Source: an uncultured Bacilli bacterium | GTDB lineage: Bacteria; Bacillota_I; Bacilli_A; RFN20; CAG-826 | DNA: 64,000 nucleotides | Reading direction: 5' to 3' | NCBI GenBank assembly: GCA_944376605.1 | Contig: CALWDE010000003.1 | Coordinates: 186,001-250,000, forward strand | Shown here: positions 17,244 to 25,203 of the stretch, piece after piece | Layout: each line of letters starts with the position of its first letter | Position numbering within the stretch: the stretch's first letter is position 1 | Made by a program: the position numbers and the translations under genes | Notes under the pieces: generated by a model | The model's input: the letters and a program-made list of their open reading frames with translations, nothing else | Databases searched by the model: none | Told to the model about the DNA's origin: nothing

Positions 17244-17892
17244 CCCCTTCCCCTTTTTCTTCCTTTCTTGCTTCTTTAATGGAACGAACCACCATTAAAA
17301 TGACCGCAAGAATAACTCCTACAACAAGAAGAGCATCCGCAACATTAAAAATCGCAAAGGGAGCATTATTGATGCCGAATAAATAAAATTCAAAAAAGTC
17401 TACTACCCCGTTAAACCCAACAATATTTTCCCAGTAAAAAGCGCGGTCAATCGCATTGCCTAACGCTCCAGCAAAAGTCATCGCAAATAGAATGTTCGCG
17501 AATAAATCGTTTTTCTTAATGTGACGTAACCAGAAATATAAAATCACGCCTGCTCCAAGAAAGCTAATCGCTGCGAGTAAACCTCTTGCCCAAGCCTCAC
17601 CATCTCCTATTCCAAAGGCCATCCCTTCATTGAAGGTTAAATGAATGTAGAAGAAGTTAGGGATCACTTCCGCTTTCCCTCCCACTAAAATTCCTCCTAC
17701 ATCATTGCCAAGCGTCCAAACAACAATCCATTTGCTTAGTAGATCAAGAAGAAAAAGGAGCGGAGCAAGCCATAAACAGGTTCTTAAAATCCCCTTAGCA
17801 TCTTTGGGAAAGGGTGAAAAATCAAAAGCCTTTTTTAGACGTGAAGAAAGGCTATTCTCGTCTTTGCGGATTCCTCCTTTCTTCTCATCCAT
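17230..17892 (-). CDS. lspA: Lipoprotein signal peptidase II
   Basis: An integral-membrane aspartyl protease that removes signal peptides from diacylglyceryl-modified prolipoproteins. At 220 residues it is longer than the usual 150-170, owing to a charged N-terminal extension of about 35 residues and a basic C-terminal tail. Four membrane helices are apparent. The catalytic aspartates lie in GNAIDRAFY and FNVADALLV, and FNEGMAFG is the conserved loop. Its presence means the cell makes lipoproteins. It overlaps ileS by eight bases and rluD by 14 within the T-box-controlled ileS operon. Confidence 0.95.
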   Translation of the reverse strand: MDEKKGGIRKDENSLSSRLKKAFDFSPFPKDAKGILRTCLWLAPLLFLLDLLSKWIVVWTLGNDVGGILVGGKAEVIPNFFYIHLTFNEGMAFGIGDGEAWARGLLAAISFLGAGVILYFWLRHIKKNDLFANILFAMTFAGALGNAIDRAFYWENIVGFNGVVDFFEFYLFGINNAPFAIFNVADALLVVGVILAVILMVVRSIKEARKEEKGEGDGTK

Positions 17893-20587
17893 GGTGAATC
17901 TCCTTTAAAGCTTCTTTGCAGCGAGGACATAAGGTATGTCCTTCCTCGTCTTTTTCTAAACTTGAGAAGGTCAGACGGCATCTTTCGCACTTTTCTCCTT
18001 CTTTCTTTTTAGCAAGATAAGAAGTTTCCCCTTCTTTAAGCGTAACTTCACTCACCATAAGAAGCGAAGGTAATTCTTCTTTCATTTGGGAAAGGAAGGC
18101 AAACTCCTTTCCTTTTTCTGAGATTAGTAATTCTGCTTCAATAGAAGAGCCAATAACTTTATTACTGCGGGCCTCTTCTAATGCTTTTAAGGCATTATCT
18201 CTTAAAGAGCGGAAGAGAGCATATTCTTCTAGTGTTTCTTCATTGACTTCTTTTCGAGAAGGGAACTTTTCTAGCGCGACAGAAGAGAGAGGATGAGAAA
18301 GCGGTAAAGCGCGATAAGCTTCTTCCATCGTAAAGGGAAGAATAGGAGCAAGAAGTAAAATTAAGCCTTTTGTGATAAAGAAAATAGTTTCTAAACGCGC
18401 TTTTCTGCGCTTAGAAGAAAGGGCGTCGCAGTAGAGAATATCTTTGCTTGCATCAAGGAAGAACCCAGAGATATCAACAATGAAATTCAATATGTTTTGT
18501 AAAAGAGTAGGGAAAGCAAAATGATCATAAGAGGTTAACACTTCATTGATAAGACGCTGAAAATCTTCTCTTACCCACTTATCAAGTAAAGGCGTTTCTT
18601 CACTCGTCTCTCCTTCATAACCATCTAATGCGCCAAGAAGGAAACGCAAAACATTACGGATTTTTCGATACTGATCGCTGACTGCTTTCATCACGCTTTC
18701 CCCAATGCGCACATCGCTTTGATAATTCACTCCAGCGCACCATAAGCGTAACAAATCCGCACCAAATTCCCCGGCAACTTTCGAAGGATCAATCCCGTTT
18801 CCTGCACTTTTAGACATCTTTTTCCAAGATTCATCCATCACCCAGCCATGTGTTAGACAGTGCTGAAAACTTGGTTTACCCGTTAAGGCGACAGAAAGCG
18901 TTAAAGAGCTATTAAACCATCCTCGGTATTGGTCGTTACCTTCTAGATATAAGTCGCATGGCTCTTTAAGCCCTCTACCTTTTAATACCGCCATCCAAGA
19001 AGAACCAGAGTCAAACCAAACATCCATGATGTCTTTTTCTTTGCTAACTCCCTCTTCTTTTTTCTCTTCTGGTAAGAAGTAACTTGCCTCTTTGCTAAAC
19101 CAGACATCGCTCCCCTCTTCTTCAAAGATTTTTGCAATATGTTCAATCACATCTTCATCCAAAATAGGAGTTTGATCAGCGTGATACAAAATGGGTAAAG
19201 GCACACCCCAGCTTCTTTGACGAGAAATACACCAGTCAGAACGGTCCTTAATCATATTTCTCATCTTTTCTTCGCCCCACTTTGGGGTCCATTCAACTTC
19301 TTTAATCGCCGCAAGAAGTTTTTCTTTTAAAGGAGAAATCGAGCAGAACCACTGCGGAGTGGCGCGGAAAATAACAGGTTTATGCGTCCGCCAATCATGC
19401 GGATAGCTATGAACAATATCAATTTCCTTGATTAAGGAGCCATTTTCTTCGAGCAGCTCAACAACTTTGTCATTTGCCTCTTCATAGAAAAGTCCATTTA
19501 AAGGATCGCCTTCCTTTAAATGCAATACTCCTTCTTCATCCACTGGGCAAAAGGGACGAATACCATAAGGCGCACAGGCGTTAAAATCATCTACACCATG
19601 GTCTGGCGCAGTATGAACGCAGCCTGTACCAGCATCCGATGTAACATAAGAGTTGACGATAAGAGGAGATACTCTTTCAGGATATAAAGGATGAATCGCT
19701 TCTATACCTTCTAGCTGCTTCCCTTTATAAGTAGCAAGTAGCTCACAGCGCGTTAAACCAAGTTCTTCCTTTAAAGCTTCTGCTCTATCGGTTAAAAATA
19801 ACAAAGTGCCATAATCTGTTTCATAAAAGCCATACGTAAATTTAGGATTTAAAGTGATGGCTAAATCAGCAGGAATTGTCCAAGGAGTTGTTGTCCAAAT
19901 AAGCACATAAGAAGAGGCAGGAACAAGAGGATGATTTTCTTTTAAAGCAAAGCGAACATAAATCGTTCTTGCAGGAACATCTTTATATTCTACTTCTGCC
20001 TCTGCTAAAGCACTTTCACTAGAAGGGCTCCAGTAAACAGGCTTCACTCCTTTATAAATCACTCCTTCCCTAGCAAGTTTCCCAAATAAGCGAACTTGGT
20101 CTGCTTCGTATTTTTTATCTAATGTAAGATAAGGATTAGAAAAATCGCCAAGAAGACCAAGACGGTGAATTTGCTCTTTTTGATGCTCCACCTGTTTTAA
20201 AGCGTATTCCCGGCATTTTTGTCGAAACTCGGCGACAGAAAGCTTTTTTCGATCAACGCCGCTTTTCGCCACTTGCACCTCAATAGGTAACCCGTGTGTA
20301 TCCCAGCCAAAAACAAAAGGTGTGCGATATCCTTCCATACTTTTGCTACGAATCACAAAATCTTTTAATAAGCGGTTCATCATATGCCCGCAATGAATAT
20401 CGCCATTGGCATAAGGAGGGCCATCATGAAGAACGTATTCTTTCGCTCCTTCTCTTTCTTTTAAAAGAGTTTCATAAAGATGCATCTTATCCCATTCTTC
20501 AAGACGCTTTGGTTCTTTTAAGGGAAGATTCCCCCGCATCTCAAAAGCGGTTGAACCCATTTTTAAGGTATCTTTCATATCACCCAT
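17885..20587 (-). CDS. ileS: Isoleucyl-tRNA synthetase
   Basis: Class I synthetase of 900 residues that charges tRNA-Ile. The HIGH motif appears as HCGH within ANGDIHCGHMMN, a CP1 editing domain follows, and KMSKS is seen in KKMSKSAGNG. The C-terminus carries a zinc-binding pair of CxxC motifs (CERC and CPRC), as in the bacterial short-type enzyme. GGAGG precedes the ATG. A T-box leader controls the operon ileS-lspA-rluD. Confidence 0.97.
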   Translation of the reverse strand: MGDMKDTLKMGSTAFEMRGNLPLKEPKRLEEWDKMHLYETLLKEREGAKEYVLHDGPPYANGDIHCGHMMNRLLKDFVIRSKSMEGYRTPFVFGWDTHGLPIEVQVAKSGVDRKKLSVAEFRQKCREYALKQVEHQKEQIHRLGLLGDFSNPYLTLDKKYEADQVRLFGKLAREGVIYKGVKPVYWSPSSESALAEAEVEYKDVPARTIYVRFALKENHPLVPASSYVLIWTTTPWTIPADLAITLNPKFTYGFYETDYGTLLFLTDRAEALKEELGLTRCELLATYKGKQLEGIEAIHPLYPERVSPLIVNSYVTSDAGTGCVHTAPDHGVDDFNACAPYGIRPFCPVDEEGVLHLKEGDPLNGLFYEEANDKVVELLEENGSLIKEIDIVHSYPHDWRTHKPVIFRATPQWFCSISPLKEKLLAAIKEVEWTPKWGEEKMRNMIKDRSDWCISRQRSWGVPLPILYHADQTPILDEDVIEHIAKIFEEEGSDVWFSKEASYFLPEEKKEEGVSKEKDIMDVWFDSGSSWMAVLKGRGLKEPCDLYLEGNDQYRGWFNSSLTLSVALTGKPSFQHCLTHGWVMDESWKKMSKSAGNGIDPSKVAGEFGADLLRLWCAGVNYQSDVRIGESVMKAVSDQYRKIRNVLRFLLGALDGYEGETSEETPLLDKWVREDFQRLINEVLTSYDHFAFPTLLQNILNFIVDISGFFLDASKDILYCDALSSKRRKARLETIFFITKGLILLLAPILPFTMEEAYRALPLSHPLSSVALEKFPSRKEVNEETLEEYALFRSLRDNALKALEEARSNKVIGSSIEAELLISEKGKEFAFLSQMKEELPSLLMVSEVTLKEGETSYLAKKKEGEKCERCRLTFSSLEKDEEGHTLCPRCKEALKEIHHG

Positions 20588-20807
20588 AACGATTCCTCCA
20601 AAAAGAAAACGCCCCGAAGGGCGCTTACGCGCGGTGCCACCTTCTTCGAGAGAATCTTTTTCTCTCGCGCTCTATCCTGATAACGCCAGGTGCGGCAATT
20701 CTACTCCGTTCGAATTACAGGCTCAGCGGTGATAGCTTTTCAGGTGCCCCGTTCTCATCCAAGGGGCTCGCTCCTATTTCTTACTAAGTGTTGTCCGCTT
20801 CTTTGCC
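20588..20807 (-). promoter_or_regulatory. T-box leader of ileS
   Basis: On the minus strand the core AAGGTGGCACCGCG is followed by a terminator hairpin with arms CGCCC and GGGCG and a T run. The Stem I region contains AGCTATCACCGCT, whose ATC is a plausible isoleucine specifier. The transcript probably starts downstream of a TAAAAT -10 at 20814-20819. Confidence 0.9.
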
Positions 20808-20814
20808 GATTGCA

Positions 20815-20840
20815 TTTTAAAGGAAGGGAAGATTCCCTTC
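20815..20840 (-). terminator. Terminator of ftsZ
   Basis: Minus-strand hairpin with eight-base arms GAAGGGAA and TTCCCTTC and a very short loop, followed by a weak CTTTAAAAT tail. The tail also supplies the putative -10 of the ileS T-box transcript. Confidence 0.6.
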
Positions 20841-20857
20841 AAGAAAAGAGTAAGCGG

Positions 20858-22036
20858 CTACTCCTCATCCTTTTTGTTGCCGCCTAAAGTTCTGGCTAAG
20901 AAATTAGGTAAAAGACTGCTCGCGTAGTCTTCTTTTTCTTCACTTTCTTCTTCGCTATCCCCTTCTACATGTTCACTTGGGAAAAATAAGCCGTTTCCCA
21001 CTTTCGAATTATCGCGAGGGATTTGGATTTGCGGAGGAGAAGTAAAATCATATTCCGCGCTGAAATCGCTAGCAATCACCGCAACGATAAGCGTGTCTGT
21101 AATATTAGGGTTAATCGAAACGCCAAACTTAATATCAATGGCGCCTCCTGCTTGTTCGCTAATGCGGCGGACGCATTCCTGCGCTTCATATAAGGTAACA
21201 CCCGTTCCGCATGTAACCGCGCAAATGGCGCGTCTAGCTCCCGAAACAGAAGCTTCTAATAAACGGGAATTTAAAGCGCTATTTGCCGCGTCTTGTGCTT
21301 TTTGTGGGCCAGTGCCTTGTCCATATCCAATCAGAGCAATTCCCGAATCTTTTAAAGTGCTTCTAACATCAGCAAAATCAAGATTCATAATGGCAGGAAT
21401 TTGAATTAAGTCCGCAACCGTTTTTACCGAGCGCGACAAAATGTCATCGCTTAAAGAAAAAGCTTGATCAATAGGCGCATTTCCAGAATCCATTAAAAGT
21501 TTATCGTTAGAAACAATAATAATGGAATCCACAGCATTTTTAAGTTTTGTTAACCCTTCAATGGCGTTTGCGCTGCGCTGAGGGCCTTCAAAGCCGAAAG
21601 GACGTGTCACAATGGCAACGGTAAGAGCGCCTTCTTCTTTGGCGATTTTAGCAATAACAGGAGAGGCACCAGTGCCAGTCCCTTTTCCAAGTCCAGCAGC
21701 AATAAATACCATATCCGCTTTTTTATTAGCATCGCCGCCCCGAATAATCGCCCGAATATCTTCTTCGCTTTGTTTAGCAGCTTCTTCGCCTACACTAGGA
21801 TCGCCTCCTGCACCAAGTCCTTCGGTGACGTTTGTACCAAGTGCAATACGGTGCGGCGCTTTGGAGGTAGCAAGAGCCTGACGGTCTGTGTTACAAACAT
21901 AAAACTCCACATTTTCGATATGGTCATCAATCATGCGGTTTACGGCATTATTTCCTGCTCCGCCAACACCAATTACAACAATGCGAGCGACAGGGCCAAA
22001 ATCATCAATATCAAAACTGTTATGCGCATTATCCAT
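20858..22036 (-). CDS. ftsZ: Cell division protein FtsZ
   Basis: Tubulin-like GTPase that forms the cytokinetic ring. The 392-residue protein has GVGGAGNNAVNRM, NTDRQAL, the T7-loop region LDFADVRSTLKDSG, an acidic linker (EGDSEEESEEKED), and a terminal LLPNFLARTLGG resembling the conserved C-terminal peptide that binds FtsA. The tubulin signature is LGKGTGTGASP, where most FtsZ have GGGTGTG, so one glycine is a lysine. It lies four bases after ftsA in a two-gene unit with no peptidoglycan genes nearby. Confidence 0.96.
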   Translation of the reverse strand: MDNAHNSFDIDDFGPVARIVVIGVGGAGNNAVNRMIDDHIENVEFYVCNTDRQALATSKAPHRIALGTNVTEGLGAGGDPSVGEEAAKQSEEDIRAIIRGGDANKKADMVFIAAGLGKGTGTGASPVIAKIAKEEGALTVAIVTRPFGFEGPQRSANAIEGLTKLKNAVDSIIIVSNDKLLMDSGNAPIDQAFSLSDDILSRSVKTVADLIQIPAIMNLDFADVRSTLKDSGIALIGYGQGTGPQKAQDAANSALNSRLLEASVSGARRAICAVTCGTGVTLYEAQECVRRISEQAGGAIDIKFGVSINPNITDTLIVAVIASDFSAEYDFTSPPQIQIPRDNSKVGNGLFFPSEHVEGDSEEESEEKEDYASSLLPNFLARTLGGNKKDEE

Positions 22037-22039
22037 AGG

Positions 22040-23254
22040 TTATTCTCCTCGATCTACATTTCGACTTAGGGTAGATACCCCAGCATAGTTATCTTCTAAT
22101 GTTCCCCGATAAGAACTTCTCGCAGAAATCGCACCTAACAAATTAATTGCGGCAGGATCTCTAGCGCCAGGGAAGGGAGGAATATAAGAGTAAATGTTAC
22201 TAACTCCAGGTAAATTAATAGAAGTTAGATAAGGAAGTAGTCCGCTTAATAACGAGCCGCCCCCTCCAATAAGAAGAGGCTGTTTGTTACTTTGATCGAT
22301 TTTAATTTTCTCCATCACTGAGTAGAAAGGCGCTTTCAATTTTTCGCTATAGAGAGTTAAGAAAGCCTCAATGGCTTCGTTTAAATCCTTTTGCTTAATG
22401 ACGCGGTCCCCTTTGACCAAAAGAGGGATTTCATACTTTCTTCCCGCTTTGAGAAGACCAAATTTTTCTTTCAGATAAGTCGCTTCGCTGAAGGAGATAT
22501 TTAAACTATTCATCAAATAATTGGTAAGCGTATCTCCACCGCATTCAATATAAGAAGAAGCAAAAGGTTGATGGCCGCCAATAAAAGAAACAGTCGAAAT
22601 GTGGGCGCCAATATCAAGATAGTAGAAAGTAGAAGGCAAATTAGGATTTGCGCTTAATAAAGTCGAGGTAGCGTAAGTTTCGACAAGTTGCTGCTCAATG
22701 CGGAATCCTGCTCCCTCACATAATTGACGATAAGTAGTAATGGTTTCATAAGGCAAGCAGTGAAGCTTTGCATCCATTTTTAAAATGTGAGACTTTTTCC
22801 CAAGAGGAGGAAATTTTGTGCTCGTACCGTCTTCTAACGTAAAGCGGTCAGGAACAATATCTACAAGCCCTACCCCAGATGGCAGCGCTTCTTTTTTAAT
22901 AAGAGTGTGAACATTACTAACATCAACTTGATTGATGATGTCGTTAGTTGCTACCACATTCGTAGCCTTCCCGCTTTGATACACCATAAGGTTAAGAGGA
23001 GGCAATAAAAGTACTGCGCTATCAAGAGAAACCTTAACAACAAGAGATTCATCTTCCATATGACGGAAAGATTGAATCGCCGCAATAATCGATTTCATAT
23101 CTTCCGCAGTAAAGGAAGTATGAAGAATAGGATGGTCATAACGCTTTTTTGCATAAAAAACAGGTATAGGACGATGATCTTTTGCATAGCCAATCATAAA
23201 CTTGGCAGACCCCGTCCCAATCTCGAGAACAGAAGTATATTTCGTAATGGCCAT
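22040..23254 (-). CDS. ftsA: Divergent FtsA-like actin-fold division protein
   Basis: A 404-residue member of the FtsA/actin ATPase family, which normally anchors FtsZ to the membrane. The phosphate-1 motif is LEIGTGSAKFMIG, phosphate-2 is YYLDIGAHISTVSFIGG, and the adenosine motif is LLIGGGGSLLSGLLPYL. The central SHS2-like region is less conserved. The C-terminus (AGVSTLSRNVDRGE) does not form an evident amphipathic membrane-targeting helix. It is shorter and more divergent than typical FtsA. It has its own upstream region with a 16-base palindrome and is coupled to ftsZ. Confidence 0.85.
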   Translation of the reverse strand: MAITKYTSVLEIGTGSAKFMIGYAKDHRPIPVFYAKKRYDHPILHTSFTAEDMKSIIAAIQSFRHMEDESLVVKVSLDSAVLLLPPLNLMVYQSGKATNVVATNDIINQVDVSNVHTLIKKEALPSGVGLVDIVPDRFTLEDGTSTKFPPLGKKSHILKMDAKLHCLPYETITTYRQLCEGAGFRIEQQLVETYATSTLLSANPNLPSTFYYLDIGAHISTVSFIGGHQPFASSYIECGGDTLTNYLMNSLNISFSEATYLKEKFGLLKAGRKYEIPLLVKGDRVIKQKDLNEAIEAFLTLYSEKLKAPFYSVMEKIKIDQSNKQPLLIGGGGSLLSGLLPYLTSINLPGVSNIYSYIPPFPGARDPAAINLLGAISARSSYRGTLEDNYAGVSTLSRNVDRGE

Positions 23255-23264
23255 AATTTACTCT

Positions 23265-23280
23265 TCTATCTTAAGATAGA
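23265..23280. repeat. 16-bp perfect palindrome upstream of ftsA
   Basis: The sequence TCTATCTTAAGATAGA is a perfect inverted repeat ending 10 bases before the ftsA ATG. It could be an operator or overlap the -10 region. The intact two-fold symmetry is seen directly; the role is unknown. Confidence 0.5.
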
Positions 23281-23312
23281 CTTTGTTTTCTTGCAATAAG
23301 GCTTTGTTGATA

Positions 23313-23328
23313 ATTAGTAGTTTTTTAG
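23313..23328 (-). repeat. 16-base motif shared by the ftsA and mraZ upstream regions (copy 1)
   Basis: The minus strand reads CTAAAAAACTACTAAT. The identical 16-mer occurs at 25111-25126 in the same orientation upstream of mraZ. It is AT-rich, so chance is not excluded. Confidence 0.35.
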
Positions 23329-23342
23329 AAATATTTTTGCAA

Positions 23343-23370
23343 AGAAAAAAGGCGCCAGTTTCCTAGCGCC
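23343..23370 (-). terminator. Terminator between the small FtsL-position gene and ftsA
   Basis: Minus-strand hairpin with arms GGCGC and GCGCC followed by TTTTTTC. A second hairpin with eight-base arms CTATGGGT and ACCCATAG lies just upstream at about 23382-23407. Together they separate mraZ-rsmH from ftsA-ftsZ. Confidence 0.8.
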
Positions 23371-23428
23371 TATCAGCCTTTTCTATGGGTAAGGAGAGAA
23401 CCCATAGGAAGAGGACTTCGAATAAAAC

Positions 23429-23662
23429 TTATTCTTGATACGACAGAAGATTTTCTTCCGTTTCACTAGTGGAAACACTCGTCGAAACGTTTTGTCTTTC
23501 TTCATAGGCTTCTGCCCGAGCTAATTGGTAAGAAATACCAACAGGAATAGCCGCAAGTCCGCAGAAAGCAATAAGACATAAGGAACACACCATGGCAGTT
23601 TTTGCCCGGTAATATAGTTTCTTATGACCTGTTTTTTCTAATTTATCTTTCATCACGATCAT
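23429..23662 (-). CDS. Small single-pass membrane protein in the FtsL position
   Basis: A 77-residue protein with a basic N-terminus, one membrane helix (about residues 26-48, ALCLIAFCGLAAIPVG-like) and a short hydrophilic serine/glutamate-rich tail. Position directly after rsmH, with overlapping stop and start, is where ftsL sits in Firmicutes, and the topology fits. However, it lacks a clear periplasmic leucine-zipper coiled coil and is shorter than FtsL. I call it FtsL-like by position only. Confidence 0.55.
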   Translation of the reverse strand: MIVMKDKLEKTGHKKLYYRAKTAMVCSLCLIAFCGLAAIPVGISYQLARAEAYEERQNVSTSVSTSETEENLLSYQE

Positions 23663-24582
23663 GGCTTATTCCTTTCTATTGCTCGTAGCTTTGCACTATG
23701 TGCACGGTGATTTTGAAGAAGTTCTTCATTCGTAGCGATAATGGGTTTTCTTGTTAAATCTGAGAACTTCGCTTCTTCGGTAACTGGATGGTAACGAGAA
23801 CCTTCAACAGTTGTGAGAGAACGAAATTTCCTTTTTACCATGCGGTCTTCTAAAGAATGGAAAGTAATGATGGCGGCGCGTCCATGTAGAGATAATGCTT
23901 TTGGCAAATCCTCTAGCATTTTCTCTAATGCAGTAAGTTCCCCGTTTACCGCGATTCTTAAAGCTTGGAAGGTTTGTTTTGCAGGATGGCCTTTTTGGAA
24001 AAGGCTTTTTGCTCTTTTTGCTCTTTTTATCACGTCAACAAGCTCACCAGTCGTTTCAATTCTTTTTTTGGTTCGCTCTTCCGCAATAAGATGAGCAATG
24101 CGCCTTGAATCCTTCTCTTCCCCGTATTCATAAAGGATACGGGCAATCTCTTCTTCCGGATAGGAAGAGAGAATTTTTGCTGCAGTAAGGGGGTTTCTTT
24201 GATCCATTCGCATATCGAGTGGAGCATCCATTCGATAAGAGAATCCGCGTTCTCCTTCATCAAATTGAGGAGAAGAGACGCCTAAATCCGCTAAAATTCC
24301 GTCCACCTCTTTTACGCCTCTATCTTGTAAGACAGAAAAGAAATTTTGGAAATTCTCACGAATGAGGATAAACCGTTTACCTAATTCCTCGAGCGCTTTT
24401 CCTTCTTCAATCGCTTCAGCATCGACATCAAAGGCGATGAGAGTTCCTTCAAAGGAGAGTTTATCGAGAATGGCACGGCTATGACCACCTCGCCCAAAGG
24501 TCAAATCAACGTAAATTCCATCAGGCTTAATGGCAAGAAGATCAATGGTTTCTTTTAGAAGAACCGGTTGATGATCACTCAT
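23659..24582 (-). CDS. rsmH: 16S rRNA (cytosine-1402 N4)-methyltransferase
   Basis: A 307-residue SAM-dependent methyltransferase (MraW) that modifies C1402 in the ribosomal P site. Seen motifs are HQPVLLKETIDLL at the N-terminus, YVDLTFGRGGHS for SAM binding, ADLGVSSPQ, and the C-terminal FHSLEDRMVKRKF. It overlaps mraZ by eight bases and the small TM gene by four, the usual arrangement at the head of a dcw cluster. Confidence 0.97.
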   Translation of the reverse strand: MSDHQPVLLKETIDLLAIKPDGIYVDLTFGRGGHSRAILDKLSFEGTLIAFDVDAEAIEEGKALEELGKRFILIRENFQNFFSVLQDRGVKEVDGILADLGVSSPQFDEGERGFSYRMDAPLDMRMDQRNPLTAAKILSSYPEEEIARILYEYGEEKDSRRIAHLIAEERTKKRIETTGELVDVIKRAKRAKSLFQKGHPAKQTFQALRIAVNGELTALEKMLEDLPKALSLHGRAAIITFHSLEDRMVKRKFRSLTTVEGSRYHPVTEEAKFSDLTRKPIIATNEELLQNHRAHSAKLRAIERNKP

Positions 24583-25012
24583 ACTTTTTGCTCCTTTCGG
24601 CTAGCTCTTCAAAGCGATTAGACCGATCGGCGAAGTATTCTTCGTAAGCTTTCGTGTCCCAAAGTTCAAAATGGTCAAGCGCCCCAAGAATGGTGACATC
24701 TTGAGAAATGCTGTGTCTCCCAAGCAGTTCTGCAGGAAGCATGATTCTTCCATGCGAATCTACTTGGAGCGGTTCAACACTACTCGCACTAAGACGAACG
24801 TAATCCCGAGAAGCAGAATCGAGTGTATCACGAGAGAGAAGTTCGTTAATTTTCTTTTGGAAACCATCTTCGTCGTAGATGTCTAAGCAGCCATCAAACC
24901 CGCGGAGAACATAAAGCATCATTCCCGCTTCCGCATTCATCAAGCGGCTTGGTATTTGAAGGCGGCGTTTTGCATCTAACGTTCTTCGATAGGTTCCAAA
25001 ATAAATTCCCAC
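24575..25012 (-). CDS. mraZ: Transcriptional regulator MraZ
   Basis: A 145-residue double SpoVT/AbrB-fold protein that forms ring-shaped oligomers and represses its own division-cluster operon. Two repeats carry the DAKRRLQIPSRL and DSHGRIMLPAEL signatures. The start codon is GTG. Two GTGGGA repeats spaced ten bases apart overlap the start region and probably serve as the autoregulatory MraZ box. It is followed by rsmH with an eight-base overlap. Confidence 0.95.
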   Translation of the reverse strand: MGIYFGTYRRTLDAKRRLQIPSRLMNAEAGMMLYVLRGFDGCLDIYDEDGFQKKINELLSRDTLDSASRDYVRLSASSVEPLQVDSHGRIMLPAELLGRHSISQDVTILGALDHFELWDTKAYEEYFADRSNRFEELAERSKKYE

Positions 25013-25022
25013 TTCTTCCCAC
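25007..25022 (-). promoter_or_regulatory. Putative MraZ box (GTGGGA direct repeats)
   Basis: The minus strand reads GTGGGAAGAAGTGGGA: two GTGGGA units at a ten-base period, the second beginning with the GTG start codon of mraZ. MraZ of other bacteria binds TGGG-type direct repeats at about ten-base spacing in the mraZ leader. The overlap with the ribosome-binding and start region is unusual. Confidence 0.5.
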
Positions 25023-25080
25023 CTCGTGCATAAAGTCTAATGCTTTTTTCTAGGAAGATAAAGAGGTTTTACGCGCAAGA

Positions 25081-25103
25081 AAAAAGGACGAAGTGCTCGT
25101 CCT
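25081..25103 (-). terminator. Terminator of the pheST operon
   Basis: Minus-strand hairpin with arms AGGACGA and TCGTCCT around a five-base loop, followed by TTTTTTCTTG. It lies upstream of mraZ. Confidence 0.8.
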
Positions 25104-25110
25104 CCTAAAG

Positions 25111-25126
25111 ATTAGTAGTTTTTTAG
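25111..25126 (-). repeat. 16-base motif shared by the ftsA and mraZ upstream regions (copy 2)
   Basis: Identical to the copy upstream of ftsA and in the same orientation. Here it lies just before the pheT-side terminator, about 100 bases from the mraZ start. Confidence 0.35.
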
Positions 25127-25203
25127 TTATTTTTTGGTCTTTATTCTTAAGGTTTTATCTTCATTTTTGCGATTTCGCCTAAAATGCAGATATTCCCTAA
25201 AAA

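Noticed and set aside
23382-23407. Hairpin with arms CTATGGGT and ACCCATAG as a riboswitch
   Set aside because: It is a simple stem next to a terminator with no aptamer-like conserved sequence; more likely part of the termination region.
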